From DASYQD01 sp036005845 (GTDB taxonomy: Bacteria > Acidobacteriota > Thermoanaerobaculia > Multivoradales > JAIOJS01), in the NCBI GenBank assembly GCA_036005845.1, contig DASYQD010000095.1, forward strand, positions 1-47,355: a DNA stretch of 47,355 nt, written 5' to 3'. Both the position numbers and the translations under genes were made by a program. Shown here piece after piece: positions 23,803 to 32,735 of the stretch; the stretch's first letter is position 1, and each line of letters opens with the position of its first letter. A model generated the notes under the pieces. That model was not told the DNA's origin. It did not search any database and was given only the letters and a program-made list of their open reading frames with translations.

Positions 23803-25683
23803 TCAGGCGGCGAAATCGAGGTTGGCGGTGATGCGGGTGCCGTCGCGGCCGAAGGCTTCGAGGTAGCTGGCGATGCGTTGGCGCGCCACGTCGAGGTCCT
23901 CGTTGTCGAGGTTGAGGTTGAGCAGGTCGATGTACCAGGGCGGCTTGGTGTCGCTCGTGACGTAGGTGGCGACGATCTCGCGGGCGATGGGCAGCGTCGT
24001 CTGCTTGGAGTCGTCGTGCACGTCTTTGTTCTGGGCCCGCTGCAGCTTGTCGTATTCCTCGGCGAGGAGGCGCGCGAAGAGCTCGGGGCTCAGCGCGTCG
24101 CCTGCCTTCACACCCGTCGCCGCGTCGTCGCCTGTGAACGCCCCTCGCTTGTGCAGCCACTCCCAGAGGATGCTCAACCGGATCTCGCCGGTGGCCATGT
24201 CCTCCATCAGGTAGAGGACGTCGTCGTCGCCGAAGAAGTCGGCGGGCTTCAAGGCGGCGGCCTGGAAGCCGCGGCCGAAGGCGTTGCCGTACTGGAGGGC
24301 GACGCTCAGCAGGTCGCGCGCGCCGCGCACCGTGCGGGGAGCGTCCTCGAGCAGCACGAGCCCGTCGGCGTCGCTCTGCGTGTAGGTGAGGCGGGGGAAC
24401 TCATGCCCGAGCTGGTTGTCGCGCCCGGCACGCTCCCACACCGGCCGCACGATGTGCACCATCTTCCAGTGCGCCACCCACTTGCCGCTGGCGCCCGCCT
24501 GCTGCTCGCGCTCGCCGCCCGCGACCGCGCGCTTCATGCCTGCCTCGACGCCCGCCGGCGAGCCCACGGGTATGTTGGGCTCCATGCCGCCCTGCCAGAG
24601 CGCGCAGCGGCCGTGGCGGTCGGGCGTGTTCACCGCCCGGCGCACGCGGTCCTCGTAGTTGCGCATGTAGCCGTAGGTCATGGTGATGGCGTCGATGTTG
24701 GGATTGACGAAGCCCTCGTCCCACGCCATCGCGTCGGAGACGCTGTTGATGTAGTCCCAGCGCCCTGTGTTGAAGCCGACGAAGTGGCGGCCGAGCGCGG
24801 CGCGGATCTCCATGAGCTGGAAGGCTGCCTCGATCTGCTCGACGAGCACGTAGGCCTTGATCGTGCCGAGCTGCAGCCCGAGGTGGGACTCCAGCGCGGA
24901 GAGGAGGTCGTTCCACAGCGCGGCCTCCGCGGCGGTCTGGATCTTCGGCAGGTAGATCACCACCGAGGAGCCGTTGTCGCGCAGGCGCCGGTGGTTGTTG
25001 GTGACGTAGAGCGCGAGGTCGACGATCGAGGCGGAGAAGCCGTCGGCGCCCGCTTCGCGCACGTGGCGATCGTCGAGATGCAGGCCGCGGGCGCGGAAGA
25101 TCTTCGTGGTGAAGTCGAGCTGCCGCCACCAGTCCTCGATGATGCGATGGCCGAAAAAGCCCTCGGCCCAGCGGTTCATCTCGAACGCCACCTCCTCGGC
25201 GACGCGCAGGAAGAGCGGGTCCTTGTCGATCGCCAGCTTCAAGTTGCGCTGGTTGTCGAGCGACATCGTGGTCACCTGCCCGAGGGCGTCCTCGCCGTCG
25301 AACATCCAGCCGTCGGCGCCGGAGAGCAGAGCGTAGGCGACGTTGCGCAGGCCGGCGGCGGTCGCCGCGCGCGGCCTCGTCGCCGGGCCGGTGCCCTGGA
25401 TCCACTGCCGCTGCAGATCGGGCGGAATCTCGCTGCCCTCGAAGTTGCCGTCGCGCGCGTCCTGTACGCGGATCTGCGTGCGCTGGATGAGCGCGTCGGG
25501 ATCGAGGAACTCGATGCGGTGCCGCTCGCGGGCGCGGGCGAGGCGGCGCGCGCTGCGCTCGGCCATCAGCGCACGGCGGTCGCGGTCGAGCGCCGCCAAC
25601 GCCTCGATGGCCGCCAGCGCCTCGGGCGTGTAGACGTCGGGATAGGCGTCGCGCACGCCCGCGCGCAGCTCGAGGCGGCTCAT
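23803..25683 (-). CDS. aceB: Malate synthase (A-type)
   Basis: 626 aa. Signatures of malate synthase A are visible: GWMFDGEDALGQVTTMSLDN (active-site acidic loop), VIYLPKIQTAAEA, the signature HFVGFNTGRWDYINSVSDAM and LMEDMATGEIRLSILWEW, where the Asp in MED matches the catalytic base of A-type enzymes. It condenses glyoxylate and acetyl-CoA to malate in the cytoplasm (glyoxylate shunt). It is about 90 residues longer than the usual 530, mainly through an N-terminal extension and small insertions, so a divergent subgroup is likely. No isocitrate lyase is nearby. Its start overlaps the stop of the upstream CDGSH gene by 4 bases (ATGA), so the two are translationally coupled. Confidence 0.85.
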   Translation of the reverse strand: MSRLELRAGVRDAYPDVYTPEALAAIEALAALDRDRRALMAERSARRLARARERHRIEFLDPDALIQRTQIRVQDARDGNFEGSEIPPDLQRQWIQGTGPATRPRAATAAGLRNVAYALLSGADGWMFDGEDALGQVTTMSLDNQRNLKLAIDKDPLFLRVAEEVAFEMNRWAEGFFGHRIIEDWWRQLDFTTKIFRARGLHLDDRHVREAGADGFSASIVDLALYVTNNHRRLRDNGSSVVIYLPKIQTAAEAALWNDLLSALESHLGLQLGTIKAYVLVEQIEAAFQLMEIRAALGRHFVGFNTGRWDYINSVSDAMAWDEGFVNPNIDAITMTYGYMRNYEDRVRRAVNTPDRHGRCALWQGGMEPNIPVGSPAGVEAGMKRAVAGGEREQQAGASGKWVAHWKMVHIVRPVWERAGRDNQLGHEFPRLTYTQSDADGLVLLEDAPRTVRGARDLLSVALQYGNAFGRGFQAAALKPADFFGDDDVLYLMEDMATGEIRLSILWEWLHKRGAFTGDDAATGVKAGDALSPELFARLLAEEYDKLQRAQNKDVHDDSKQTTLPIAREIVATYVTSDTKPPWYIDLLNLNLDNEDLDVARQRIASYLEAFGRDGTRITANLDFAA

Positions 25684-25958
25684 CCGACGCTGCCGCTCCC
25701 GGCGGTGCCGCCTCCGGCGGCTTCTTTGGCTTCCTCCTCCTTGCGCACCGCGCTCTCGGCAGCCTGGAAGCCGGTGCGCGAGTGCGTGCCGTCGCAGAAC
25801 GGCTTGGTCAGCGAGCCGCCGCAGCGGCAGAGCGAGAACGCGGCCTTGCCGGTGAGGTCGTACGCGTTGCCGGCGTGGTCGACGAGCTCGATCGTGCCCT
25901 CGGGCGCTTCGACGCGGTAGGGGCCGTTGAGCCGGACGGTGATCTTGACGCTTGCCAT
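25680..25958 (-). CDS. CDGSH-type iron-sulfur protein
   Basis: 92 aa. The motif CRCGGSLTKPFCDGTH matches the CDGSH consensus C-x-C-x2-S-x3-P-x-C-D-G-x-H, which binds a [2Fe-2S] cluster through three Cys and one His. The N-terminal 45 residues form a beta domain. The C-terminal 25 residues are a Lys/Glu/Gly-rich tail. It should be a small cytoplasmic redox or cluster-transfer protein. It is the first gene of a coupled pair with malate synthase (4-base overlap). A TAGCGT box 6 bases before the ATG and no Shine-Dalgarno sequence suggest a leaderless transcript. Confidence 0.92.
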   Translation of the reverse strand: MASVKITVRLNGPYRVEAPEGTIELVDHAGNAYDLTGKAAFSLCRCGGSLTKPFCDGTHSRTGFQAAESAVRKEEEAKEAAGGGTAGSGSVG

Positions 25959-25964
25959 GGGCGC

Positions 25965-25970
25965 ACGCTA
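25965..25970 (-). promoter_or_regulatory. -10-like box TAGCGT, 6 bases before the CDGSH start
   Basis: The minus strand reads TAGCGT, GCGCCC, ATG. It fits the TANNNT leaderless pattern in this window. No -35 match is visible. Confidence 0.35.
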
Positions 25971-26004
25971 CCAGCGCGCGCCACCGTGCGCCACCGCAAG
26001 GCCT

Positions 26005-28440
26005 CTAGGTCCGCCCGCGCAGCGCCACCACCGGCGACACCGCCGCCGCCCTTCGCGCCGGCACCAGGCACGCGGCGGCGCCGGTCGCCGCCAGCACCGC
26101 CACGATGAGCACGAAGGTCATGGGGTCCCACGGGCTGACGCCGAAGAGCGCCATGCGCAGCAGGTTCGACAGCAGCGGCGCGATGACGAGGCCGATGCCG
26201 AGGCCGAGGAGGACCTGCCGCGCGCCCTGGCGGAAGATCAGGCGCACGACCTGCTTCGCTTCGGCGCCGAGCGCCATGCGGACACCGACCTCCTGGCGCC
26301 GGCGGCCGACGGAGAACGACATCACGCCGTAGAGCCCCACCGCGGCGAGCAGCAGCGCCACGGCGCCGAAGACCATGAAGAGGGTGCCGAAGACGCGGTA
26401 GAACCAGGTCGACTGGTGGATCGCCTGGTCGAGCGAGCGCACGAAGTAGAGCGGCTGGTTGGTGTCGATGCCGTGCACCATCGCGCGCACCGGCCGCGCC
26501 AGCGCCATCGGGTCGCCGGCGGTGCGCGCCAGCAGGCTCATGAAGGAGCGGTCGTGCTGCGCCAGCGGCACGTACATCCCCGCGGGGTCCTTGTTGTCGG
26601 TGCCGTCCATGTAGAGGTCGGGCACGACGCCGACGACCGTCGCCCACAGCACCGGCGGCTCGGTGCCTTCCTCGGCGGGGCCGTCGATGCCGACCCGCTT
26701 GCCGAGCGGCGCCTGGTGGCCGAAGAACTTCCGCGCGAAGGATTGGTTGACGATCACCACCGGCGGGCTGCCGTCGCGGTCGGCGGCCGCGAAGTCGCGT
26801 CCCGCCACCAGGTGCGACCCGACGGTGGCGAAAAACGCCGGCGTGACCGCGGCCAGGTGCGCGTTCGGCCGGTCGTTCTCGTTGCGGTACTCCTTGCCCT
26901 CGAGCCGGAAGCGCTCGCCGCCCGAGCCGGTGACCGGCAGCGAGTCGGCGAGGGCCGCGGACTGCACGCCCGGCAGCGCCGCCAACCGGCGGCCCACCTC
27001 GTCGAGGAAGCGCTGTCGCGCCGCGCGGTCGGGATAGTCCTGCTCGAAGAGGGCGACGCGCGCCGAGAAGACCTTCTCCTTCGCGATGCCGAAGTCGGCG
27101 ACCTCGAGCCGCGTCACGCTCTTGACCATCAGACCGGTGAGCACCAGCAGCACGCAGGAGACGGCGACCTGCGCGACGACCAGCGCGCGCGACAGCCGTC
27201 CGAGGCGCAGGCTCGAAGCGCCGCGGCTCTCGTCCTTCAAGATCTCGTTGATGCGCTTGCCGGTCGCCTGCAGCGCCGGACCGAGGCCGGCCGCCAGGGC
27301 CGCGAGCAGCGTGACGATCGCCACCACCGCGAGCGCCGTGCCGTCGAGGCGGATGTCGATCCAGAACGGCGGATCGGTCGGCGCGATGGCGCGGTTGAAG
27401 GCGGCGATGCCAGCCCACGCGAGGCCGACGCCGATCGCCGCACCGACGCTCGCGAGCACCAGCGCCTCGGCGACCATCTGCTGCATCACCCGCCAGCGCC
27501 CGGCGCCGAGCGCCGAGCGCACCGCCACCTCCTTGCCCTTGCCGGCGACGCGCGACAGCAGCAGGTTCGCCACGTTGGCGCAGGCGATCAGCAGCACGCC
27601 GCAGGTGGCGCCGAGCATCAGGTAGAGCAGCGTCCTCGGCTCCTTGCCGATGTACTCGTCGACGTAGGGCTTCACCACCGCGCCGATGCCCTTGTTGGTG
27701 TCGGGGTGCTCGTCGGCGAGGCGGGCGGCGATGCGCGTCAGGTCGGCGAGGGCCTGGTCCTGGGTGATGCCGTCCTTGAGCCGCCCGAAGACCTCGAGCG
27801 TCGTGCCCTGGCCGCGGCGCAGGCGCGCCGGATCGTGTGGCAGCGTCGCCCAGATCTCCTCGCGGATGGGGAAGAGGAAGCCCTTCGGCATGACGCCGAT
27901 CACCTCGCGCGGCGTGCCGTTGACGCGGATCGTCTTGCCGATGATGTCGGGCCGGCCGCCGAACCGCGCCTGCCAGAGCTTCCAGCCGAGCACGACGACG
28001 TGATCGACGCCAGGACCGTCGTCGCCGGGAGCGAAGGTGCGGCCGAGGGCCGGCTTCGCGCGCAGCACGGCGAAGGCGTTATCCGTCATGAAGGCGCCGT
28101 TGTAGCGCGTCGGCTCCTCGCCGTCGCCCGAGAGGTTGATCGTGCCCTGGTAGAACGCCGCGAGGCTCTCGAACGAGCCCTGCGCCTCGCGCCAGTCCAT
28201 GAGGTCGTGGTACGTCACTTCCAGGCTGTCGACGTCCTGCGCCAGGTTGTTGCGCTCGAGGTGCATGAGCCGGTCGGCGCGCTCGAACGGCAGGTCGCGC
28301 AGCGCGCCGTTGGTGATCGAGAACATGGTGGTGACGAGGCCGATGCCGAGCGAGAAGGCGAGGATCGCCAGCAGCGCCATCGCCGGCTGGCGGGTGAGGC
28401 TGCGGACGGCGAAGCGAAGCTCGCGCAAGAAGTGGCTCAT
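26005..28440 (-). CDS. ADOP-type orphan ABC permease (two MacB-PCD/FtsX units)
   Basis: 811 aa. The first helix (MALLAILAFSLGIGLVTTMF) is followed by a large periplasmic domain (about 45-260). Next come three helices with the FtsX signature VLLIACANVANLLLSRVAG, a second single helix (VAQVAVSCVLLVLTGLMV), a second periplasmic domain and three C-terminal helices (FGAVALLLAAVGLYGVMSFSV onward). This duplicated plan is the acidobacterial-type duplicated orphan permease. No ATPase gene is adjacent. The ATG at 28440 is preferred to the in-frame GTG at 28446. A CCCTAC/GTAGGG inverted repeat lies just upstream. Efflux or lipoprotein-handling roles are assumed by analogy with MacB. Confidence 0.88.
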   Translation of the reverse strand: MSHFLRELRFAVRSLTRQPAMALLAILAFSLGIGLVTTMFSITNGALRDLPFERADRLMHLERNNLAQDVDSLEVTYHDLMDWREAQGSFESLAAFYQGTINLSGDGEEPTRYNGAFMTDNAFAVLRAKPALGRTFAPGDDGPGVDHVVVLGWKLWQARFGGRPDIIGKTIRVNGTPREVIGVMPKGFLFPIREEIWATLPHDPARLRRGQGTTLEVFGRLKDGITQDQALADLTRIAARLADEHPDTNKGIGAVVKPYVDEYIGKEPRTLLYLMLGATCGVLLIACANVANLLLSRVAGKGKEVAVRSALGAGRWRVMQQMVAEALVLASVGAAIGVGLAWAGIAAFNRAIAPTDPPFWIDIRLDGTALAVVAIVTLLAALAAGLGPALQATGKRINEILKDESRGASSLRLGRLSRALVVAQVAVSCVLLVLTGLMVKSVTRLEVADFGIAKEKVFSARVALFEQDYPDRAARQRFLDEVGRRLAALPGVQSAALADSLPVTGSGGERFRLEGKEYRNENDRPNAHLAAVTPAFFATVGSHLVAGRDFAAADRDGSPPVVIVNQSFARKFFGHQAPLGKRVGIDGPAEEGTEPPVLWATVVGVVPDLYMDGTDNKDPAGMYVPLAQHDRSFMSLLARTAGDPMALARPVRAMVHGIDTNQPLYFVRSLDQAIHQSTWFYRVFGTLFMVFGAVALLLAAVGLYGVMSFSVGRRRQEVGVRMALGAEAKQVVRLIFRQGARQVLLGLGIGLVIAPLLSNLLRMALFGVSPWDPMTFVLIVAVLAATGAAACLVPARRAAAVSPVVALRGRT

Positions 28441-28447
28441 GTGCACG

Positions 28448-28466
28448 CCCTACGCGCGAGGTAGGG
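28448..28466 (-). promoter_or_regulatory. Inverted repeat CCCTAC/GTAGGG upstream of the ADOP gene
   Basis: Perfect 6-bp arms (28448-28453 and 28461-28466) with a 7-base loop, ending 7 bases before the ATG at 28440. It may act as an operator or as an mRNA hairpin over the start site. No Shine-Dalgarno sequence is visible there. Confidence 0.35.
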
Positions 28467-28663
28467 GTTTGGTTACACGCTCCTAGGCCATGGACGCCGC
28501 GACCGAAGCCACGGCATGTCGACGGCGCCGGCCGCCCAGCGCGGTGGCTCCGGACCCGGAAAGTGGCGCTGCGTCTCGTCGCGCCCGGGTGGGCTGGACA
28601 CTCGTTGCGGCGATGCAGGAGAGTTGCTCCGGCGCGCTGATGCGCCCCCGGAGACCCGCCGAC

Positions 28664-30118
28664 ATGCACGACCGCTCGCCGTTGCCCCCCTCCGCGCTCC
28701 TTCTAGCGACGATCACGCTCGCCGCCATCCATGCTGCCGGCTCGCCGGCGGCGGCAGCGGCCGCACCGCCGCGCACGCTGCGCGTCGACTACCTGCACTC
28801 CGGCAACGCCAAGGAGGAGCACTTCGCGCTCGAGCGCATGATGCTCGAGCCGCTCCCATGGCCCGGCGACCCGGAGAAGACCATCGACGACACCAACCTC
28901 GGCAAGTACTTCTTCGAGGTGATCGACCGCACGACGCACCGCGTCCTCTACTCGCGCGGCTTCTCGTCGATCTACGGCGAATGGGAGACGACCGGCGAAG
29001 CGGCGACTGCCGACGCCGCCTTTGGCGAGTCATTGCGCTTCCCGGCGCCCACGGCACCCGTGCAGCTGGTGATCCGGAAGCGCGACAAGGCCAACGACTT
29101 CCGCGAGGTGTGGTCGACGGTGATCGACCCCGCCGACATGCTCGTCGATCGCGCCGCGCCGCCGAGCGCCGGCGCGCTGCTGGCGCTGCAGCGCTCGGGC
29201 GAGCCCGCCGACAAGGTCGACCTGTTGATCCTCGGCGACGGCTACACCGCGGCCGAGCGTGGCAAGTGCGAGGGCGACGCGAAGCGGCTGATGGGACTGC
29301 TCTTCGCCGTCGAGCCCTTCGCGTCGCGGCGCGCCGACTTCAACGTCTGGGGCCTCTGCCCGCCCGCGGCGGAGTCAGGCATCTCGCGGCCGTCGACCGG
29401 CATCTACCGGCGCTCGCCGGTGGGCACCACCTACGACGCCTTCCGCTCCGAGCGCTACATCCTCACCTTCGACAACCGGGCGTTCCGCGACATCGCCTCA
29501 CAGGCGCCCTACGAGTTCGTCGAGATCATGACCAACTCCAACACCTACGGCGGCGGCGGCATCTTTGGCCAGTTCGCCACCGTCGCCGCCGACAGCGAGT
29601 GGGCGCCCTACGTCTTCGTCCACGAGTTCGGCCACCACATCGCCGCCCTCGCCGACGAGTACTACACCTCCGACGTCGCCTACGAGCCGGCCGCCGACCG
29701 CACCGAGCCCTGGGAGCCCAACGTCACCGCGCTGCTCGACCCGGCGAAGCTCAAGTGGCGCGACCTCGTCGCGCCGGGAACGCCGCTACCCACACCGTGG
29801 AGCAAGGAGGCGTTCGAGGCCCGGTCGCGCGAGATCCAGGCCGAGCGCCGAAAGATCCGCGCCGACCGCCGGCCGGAGAGCGAGATGGACGCCCTCTTCC
29901 GCCGCGAGCGCGACGAGGAAGAGGCGCGCTTCGCCGCTGAGCCCTACGCCGGCAAGGTCGGCGCCTTCGAAGGCGCCAACTACGAAGCGAAGGGCTACTT
30001 CCGCCCGCAGATCGACTGCATCATGTTCACCCGCGACCGCGTGCCGTTCTGCGCCGTCTGCCAGCGAGCGATCGGGCGGGTGATCGATCTGTACGCCAAG
30101 CGCGCCGCGGCGCGCTGA
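28664..30118 (+). CDS. M64-family secreted metallopeptidase
   Basis: 484 aa. A signal peptide (LLLATITLAAIHAAGSPAAA) is followed by a beta domain (about 40-175) and the catalytic domain, which carries VDLLILGDGYTAAERGK and the zinc motif HEFGHHIAALADEYY (His320, Glu321, His324). LADEYY is typical of the M64 (IgA peptidase-like) family. The C-terminal part has a charged helix (about 385-430) and a segment with three Cys (DCIMFTRD, FCAVCQRAIG). It should hydrolyse proteins in the periplasm or outside the cell. The ATG at 28664 has GGAG 9 bases upstream. An in-frame ATG at 28640 is possible. Confidence 0.88.
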   Translation: MHDRSPLPPSALLLATITLAAIHAAGSPAAAAAAPPRTLRVDYLHSGNAKEEHFALERMMLEPLPWPGDPEKTIDDTNLGKYFFEVIDRTTHRVLYSRGFSSIYGEWETTGEAATADAAFGESLRFPAPTAPVQLVIRKRDKANDFREVWSTVIDPADMLVDRAAPPSAGALLALQRSGEPADKVDLLILGDGYTAAERGKCEGDAKRLMGLLFAVEPFASRRADFNVWGLCPPAAESGISRPSTGIYRRSPVGTTYDAFRSERYILTFDNRAFRDIASQAPYEFVEIMTNSNTYGGGGIFGQFATVAADSEWAPYVFVHEFGHHIAALADEYYTSDVAYEPAADRTEPWEPNVTALLDPAKLKWRDLVAPGTPLPTPWSKEAFEARSREIQAERRKIRADRRPESEMDALFRRERDEEEARFAAEPYAGKVGAFEGANYEAKGYFRPQIDCIMFTRDRVPFCAVCQRAIGRVIDLYAKRAAAR

Positions 30119-30240
30119 GGCCGAGTGTTCAGCTACCGTCGTTACGTGCGGATTCTCGGTGCCGAGCTCGAGTCGTCCTGACCAATGTTTCGTAGGATGC
30201 ATGGGCCGCTGAACGCGAGACGCGGGGAGGACAGATCACC

Positions 30241-32655
30241 GTGGAAACGCTCTGGCAGGATCTGCGCTACGCGGCCCGTGGTTTTCGCCGGAACCCGACG
30301 TTCACGCTGACGGCGATCGTGACGCTGGCGCTGGGCATCGGCGCCACGACGGCGGTGTTCAGCGTGGTGGACCGCCTGCTGTTTCGCAGTCTTCCGTACG
30401 CCGACGCCGGGCAGCTGGTCTCGGTCGGGCTGGTGGCGCCCATCGAGCCGCAGGAGTTCATGCTGGGCGGCGACTACCTGGAGTGGCGCGCGCATCAGAC
30501 GCCGTTCGCATCGATCACCACTTGGTCGGGCATCGGCGACTGTGATTTGACCGATCCGAATCCGCTGCGGCTCGCTTGTGCGCGGGTGGAATCGACGTTC
30601 CTCTCCACGTTGGGCGTCGCGCCGCTCATGGGTCGAAGCTTCACGCGCGAGGAAGATCGGCCCGACGCTGCGCCGGTGGCGCTGCTGTCTTACGAGCTGT
30701 GGCAGAGCAGGTTCGCAGGCAAACGCGGTGTGCTCGGCAGGGCGATTTCCCTCGACGGCCGGCCCGCGACGGTGATCGGCGTCCTGCCACGCGGTTTCGA
30801 GCTGCCGAACCTCTCGCGCGCCGACCTGCTCGTACCGCAAGCGCTCGACGAGGCGCACCAGCAAGGGCCCGCGGGCGCCGTAGTCCGCGCGTTCGCGCGT
30901 CTTCGCCCCGGCGTGACCGTCGAAGGGGCGAGCGCCGCTCTGCAGCCGCTGTTCGAGCGCTCGCTGCAGTCGGTCCCCGCAGCGTTTCGCAGCGAGGTGA
31001 AGCTGAGCGTGCGTTCGCTGCGCGACCGCCAAGTGCACGACGTGCGGCGGGCGTCGTGGATCCTGCTGGCGTCGGTCGTGGCTGTGCTGTTGATCGCCTG
31101 CGCCAACGTGGCCAACCTGATGCTGGCTCGCGCGGTCGTGCGCCAGCGCGAGCTGTCCATCCGCGCGACGCTCGGCGCGGCGCGTGGCCGACTGGTTCGC
31201 CAGCAACTTGCCGAAAGCGTCCTGCTGGCTCTGGCGGGAGGCGCGGCGGGATGCGCGTTGGCCTTCGGTCTCCTGCGCGTGTTCGTCGCCATCGCGCCGG
31301 AGGGGATTCCTCGCCTGAAACAGGCGACGCTCGACGTTCGCATCCTGCTGTTCACGCTCGGCGCCTCATTGCTCTCGGGGCTGCTGTTCGGGTTGGCCTC
31401 GTCCGTCTGGCGGCCTCGCATCGAGGCGCTGGCAGGAGCGCGGGTGGCCGGGCCCGCGCCCGGCATCCTGCGCCGTGGGCTCGTGGCGGTGCAGATCGCG
31501 GTCTCCTTCGTCCTTCTGGTGTGCGCGGGGCTTCTCCTGCGCAGCCTGGTGAACCTGCAGAACACGCCGCTCGGGATGCAGACCGGAGGCTTGGTCACCG
31601 CGCGGCTGTCGCTCGGTGAGCACGCCTATCCGCAGCCGGCGCAGCAGGTGCGATTCTTCGAAGCGCTCGAGGCGCGCCTGCAGGCGATTCCGGGAGTGAG
31701 CGCGCTGGCGATCAGCGATTCCGTGCCGCCCGCGGGGCAGACTCGCAGCCGGCTCTACGCCTCGATCGAGGTGCAGGGACGGCCGCGCTTCGCCGAAGGG
31801 ACCGGCGGCATGGTGACGTGGCGGTCGGTGACGCCGGGATACTTCGCGGCGTTGAAGATCCCCGTTCCTCGCGGACGCGTCTTCGGCGAGGACGACCGCC
31901 GGCCGACGGAGAACGCGGTGGTGATCAGCGAGTCGCTGGCGCGACGGCTGTTCCCGGGCGAAAGCGTGGAGCCGCTGGGTCAGCAGCTGCGGTTCGGCTT
32001 CGAAGGGCCGTGGTACCGCGTCGTCGGCGTCGCCCGCGACGTGAAGAACGCCGGCCTCACCATGGCCAGTGATCCCGAGTACTACGTCGCCAGAAAGCAT
32101 TCGCCCGACGACGCGTGGCACTACTCGACGGTCATCCTGCGCACGGGCTTCCCGCCGGAGGTGGTGGCCGGCTGGCTGCGCCGGGAGATCGGCGCGCTCG
32201 ATCCTACGCTTCCCGTCACCATCGAGACGATGAGCGAGCGCGTCGCGCAGTTGCGCCAGCGCCCGATGCTCGACGCCACGCTGTTGGGCATCTTCGCCGG
32301 CGTCGGTCTGCTGCTCGCGGCGATCGGCGTCTACGGTCTGCTGGCGTTCCTGGTCGCCGAGCGGACGCAAGAGCTCGGGGTCCGCATGGCGCTGGGAGGC
32401 ACGCGCAAGGACATCCTGCCCCTAGTGCTCGGCAAAGGGATGAAGCTCGTGGCAGCGGGCGCGCTCGCCGGGCTCGTCGCATCCCTTGCGGCCACGCGCC
32501 TGTTGCAGGGCCTGCTGTTCGAGGTCGACGCGAGAGACACCGCGACTTTTGTCATCGTGGCGTTGGGCCTCGGGGGGGCGGCGCTGTTGGCCTCCTACGT
32601 CCCCGCGCGCCGCGCGCTGCGCGTCGACCCGGCCGTCGCCTTAAGACGCGAATGA
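30241..32655 (+). CDS. ADOP-type orphan ABC permease
   Basis: 804 aa, GTG start with GGGGAGG 10 bases upstream. It has the same duplicated MacB-PCD/FtsX plan as its neighbours: ALTAIVTLALGIGATTAVFSV as helix 1, a periplasmic domain with YELWQSRFAGKRGVLG, VLLIACANVANLMLARAVV, a second core starting RGLVAVQIAVSFVLLVCAGL and a final three-helix bundle (LLLAAIGVYGLLAFLV, RTQELGVRMALGG). No ATPase or regulator is attached. It is on the opposite strand from the other two copies. It may respond to the same types of substrate, but the periplasmic domains differ enough that they are not recent duplicates. Confidence 0.88.
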   Translation: METLWQDLRYAARGFRRNPTFTLTAIVTLALGIGATTAVFSVVDRLLFRSLPYADAGQLVSVGLVAPIEPQEFMLGGDYLEWRAHQTPFASITTWSGIGDCDLTDPNPLRLACARVESTFLSTLGVAPLMGRSFTREEDRPDAAPVALLSYELWQSRFAGKRGVLGRAISLDGRPATVIGVLPRGFELPNLSRADLLVPQALDEAHQQGPAGAVVRAFARLRPGVTVEGASAALQPLFERSLQSVPAAFRSEVKLSVRSLRDRQVHDVRRASWILLASVVAVLLIACANVANLMLARAVVRQRELSIRATLGAARGRLVRQQLAESVLLALAGGAAGCALAFGLLRVFVAIAPEGIPRLKQATLDVRILLFTLGASLLSGLLFGLASSVWRPRIEALAGARVAGPAPGILRRGLVAVQIAVSFVLLVCAGLLLRSLVNLQNTPLGMQTGGLVTARLSLGEHAYPQPAQQVRFFEALEARLQAIPGVSALAISDSVPPAGQTRSRLYASIEVQGRPRFAEGTGGMVTWRSVTPGYFAALKIPVPRGRVFGEDDRRPTENAVVISESLARRLFPGESVEPLGQQLRFGFEGPWYRVVGVARDVKNAGLTMASDPEYYVARKHSPDDAWHYSTVILRTGFPPEVVAGWLRREIGALDPTLPVTIETMSERVAQLRQRPMLDATLLGIFAGVGLLLAAIGVYGLLAFLVAERTQELGVRMALGGTRKDILPLVLGKGMKLVAAGALAGLVASLAATRLLQGLLFEVDARDTATFVIVALGLGGAALLASYVPARRALRVDPAVALRRE

Positions 32656-32700
32656 GCCGGTAGCGCCACCACGCGGCTCGTGCAGCGAGGCAGCTCATCT

Positions 32701-32728
32701 TTGCATTTCTGGAGCGGAACTCCATAAT
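32701..32728 (+). promoter_or_regulatory. Promoter and overlapping inverted repeat of the DUF4143 ATPase gene
   Basis: TTGCAT (32701-32706), 16 bases, CATAAT (32723-32728), then 7 bases to the ATG at 32736 and no ribosome site. An inverted repeat TGGAG/CTCCA (32710-32714, 32720-32724) with extra matching bases at 32707-32708/32726-32727 lies between and over the -10. This looks like a repressor site in a leaderless promoter. Confidence 0.5.
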
Positions 32729-32735
32729 TGCCCGG

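Noticed and set aside
25927..28464. Long plus-strand frame opposite the first ADOP permease
   Set aside because: Antisense low-complexity product; the permease frame has clear transmembrane and FtsX signatures.
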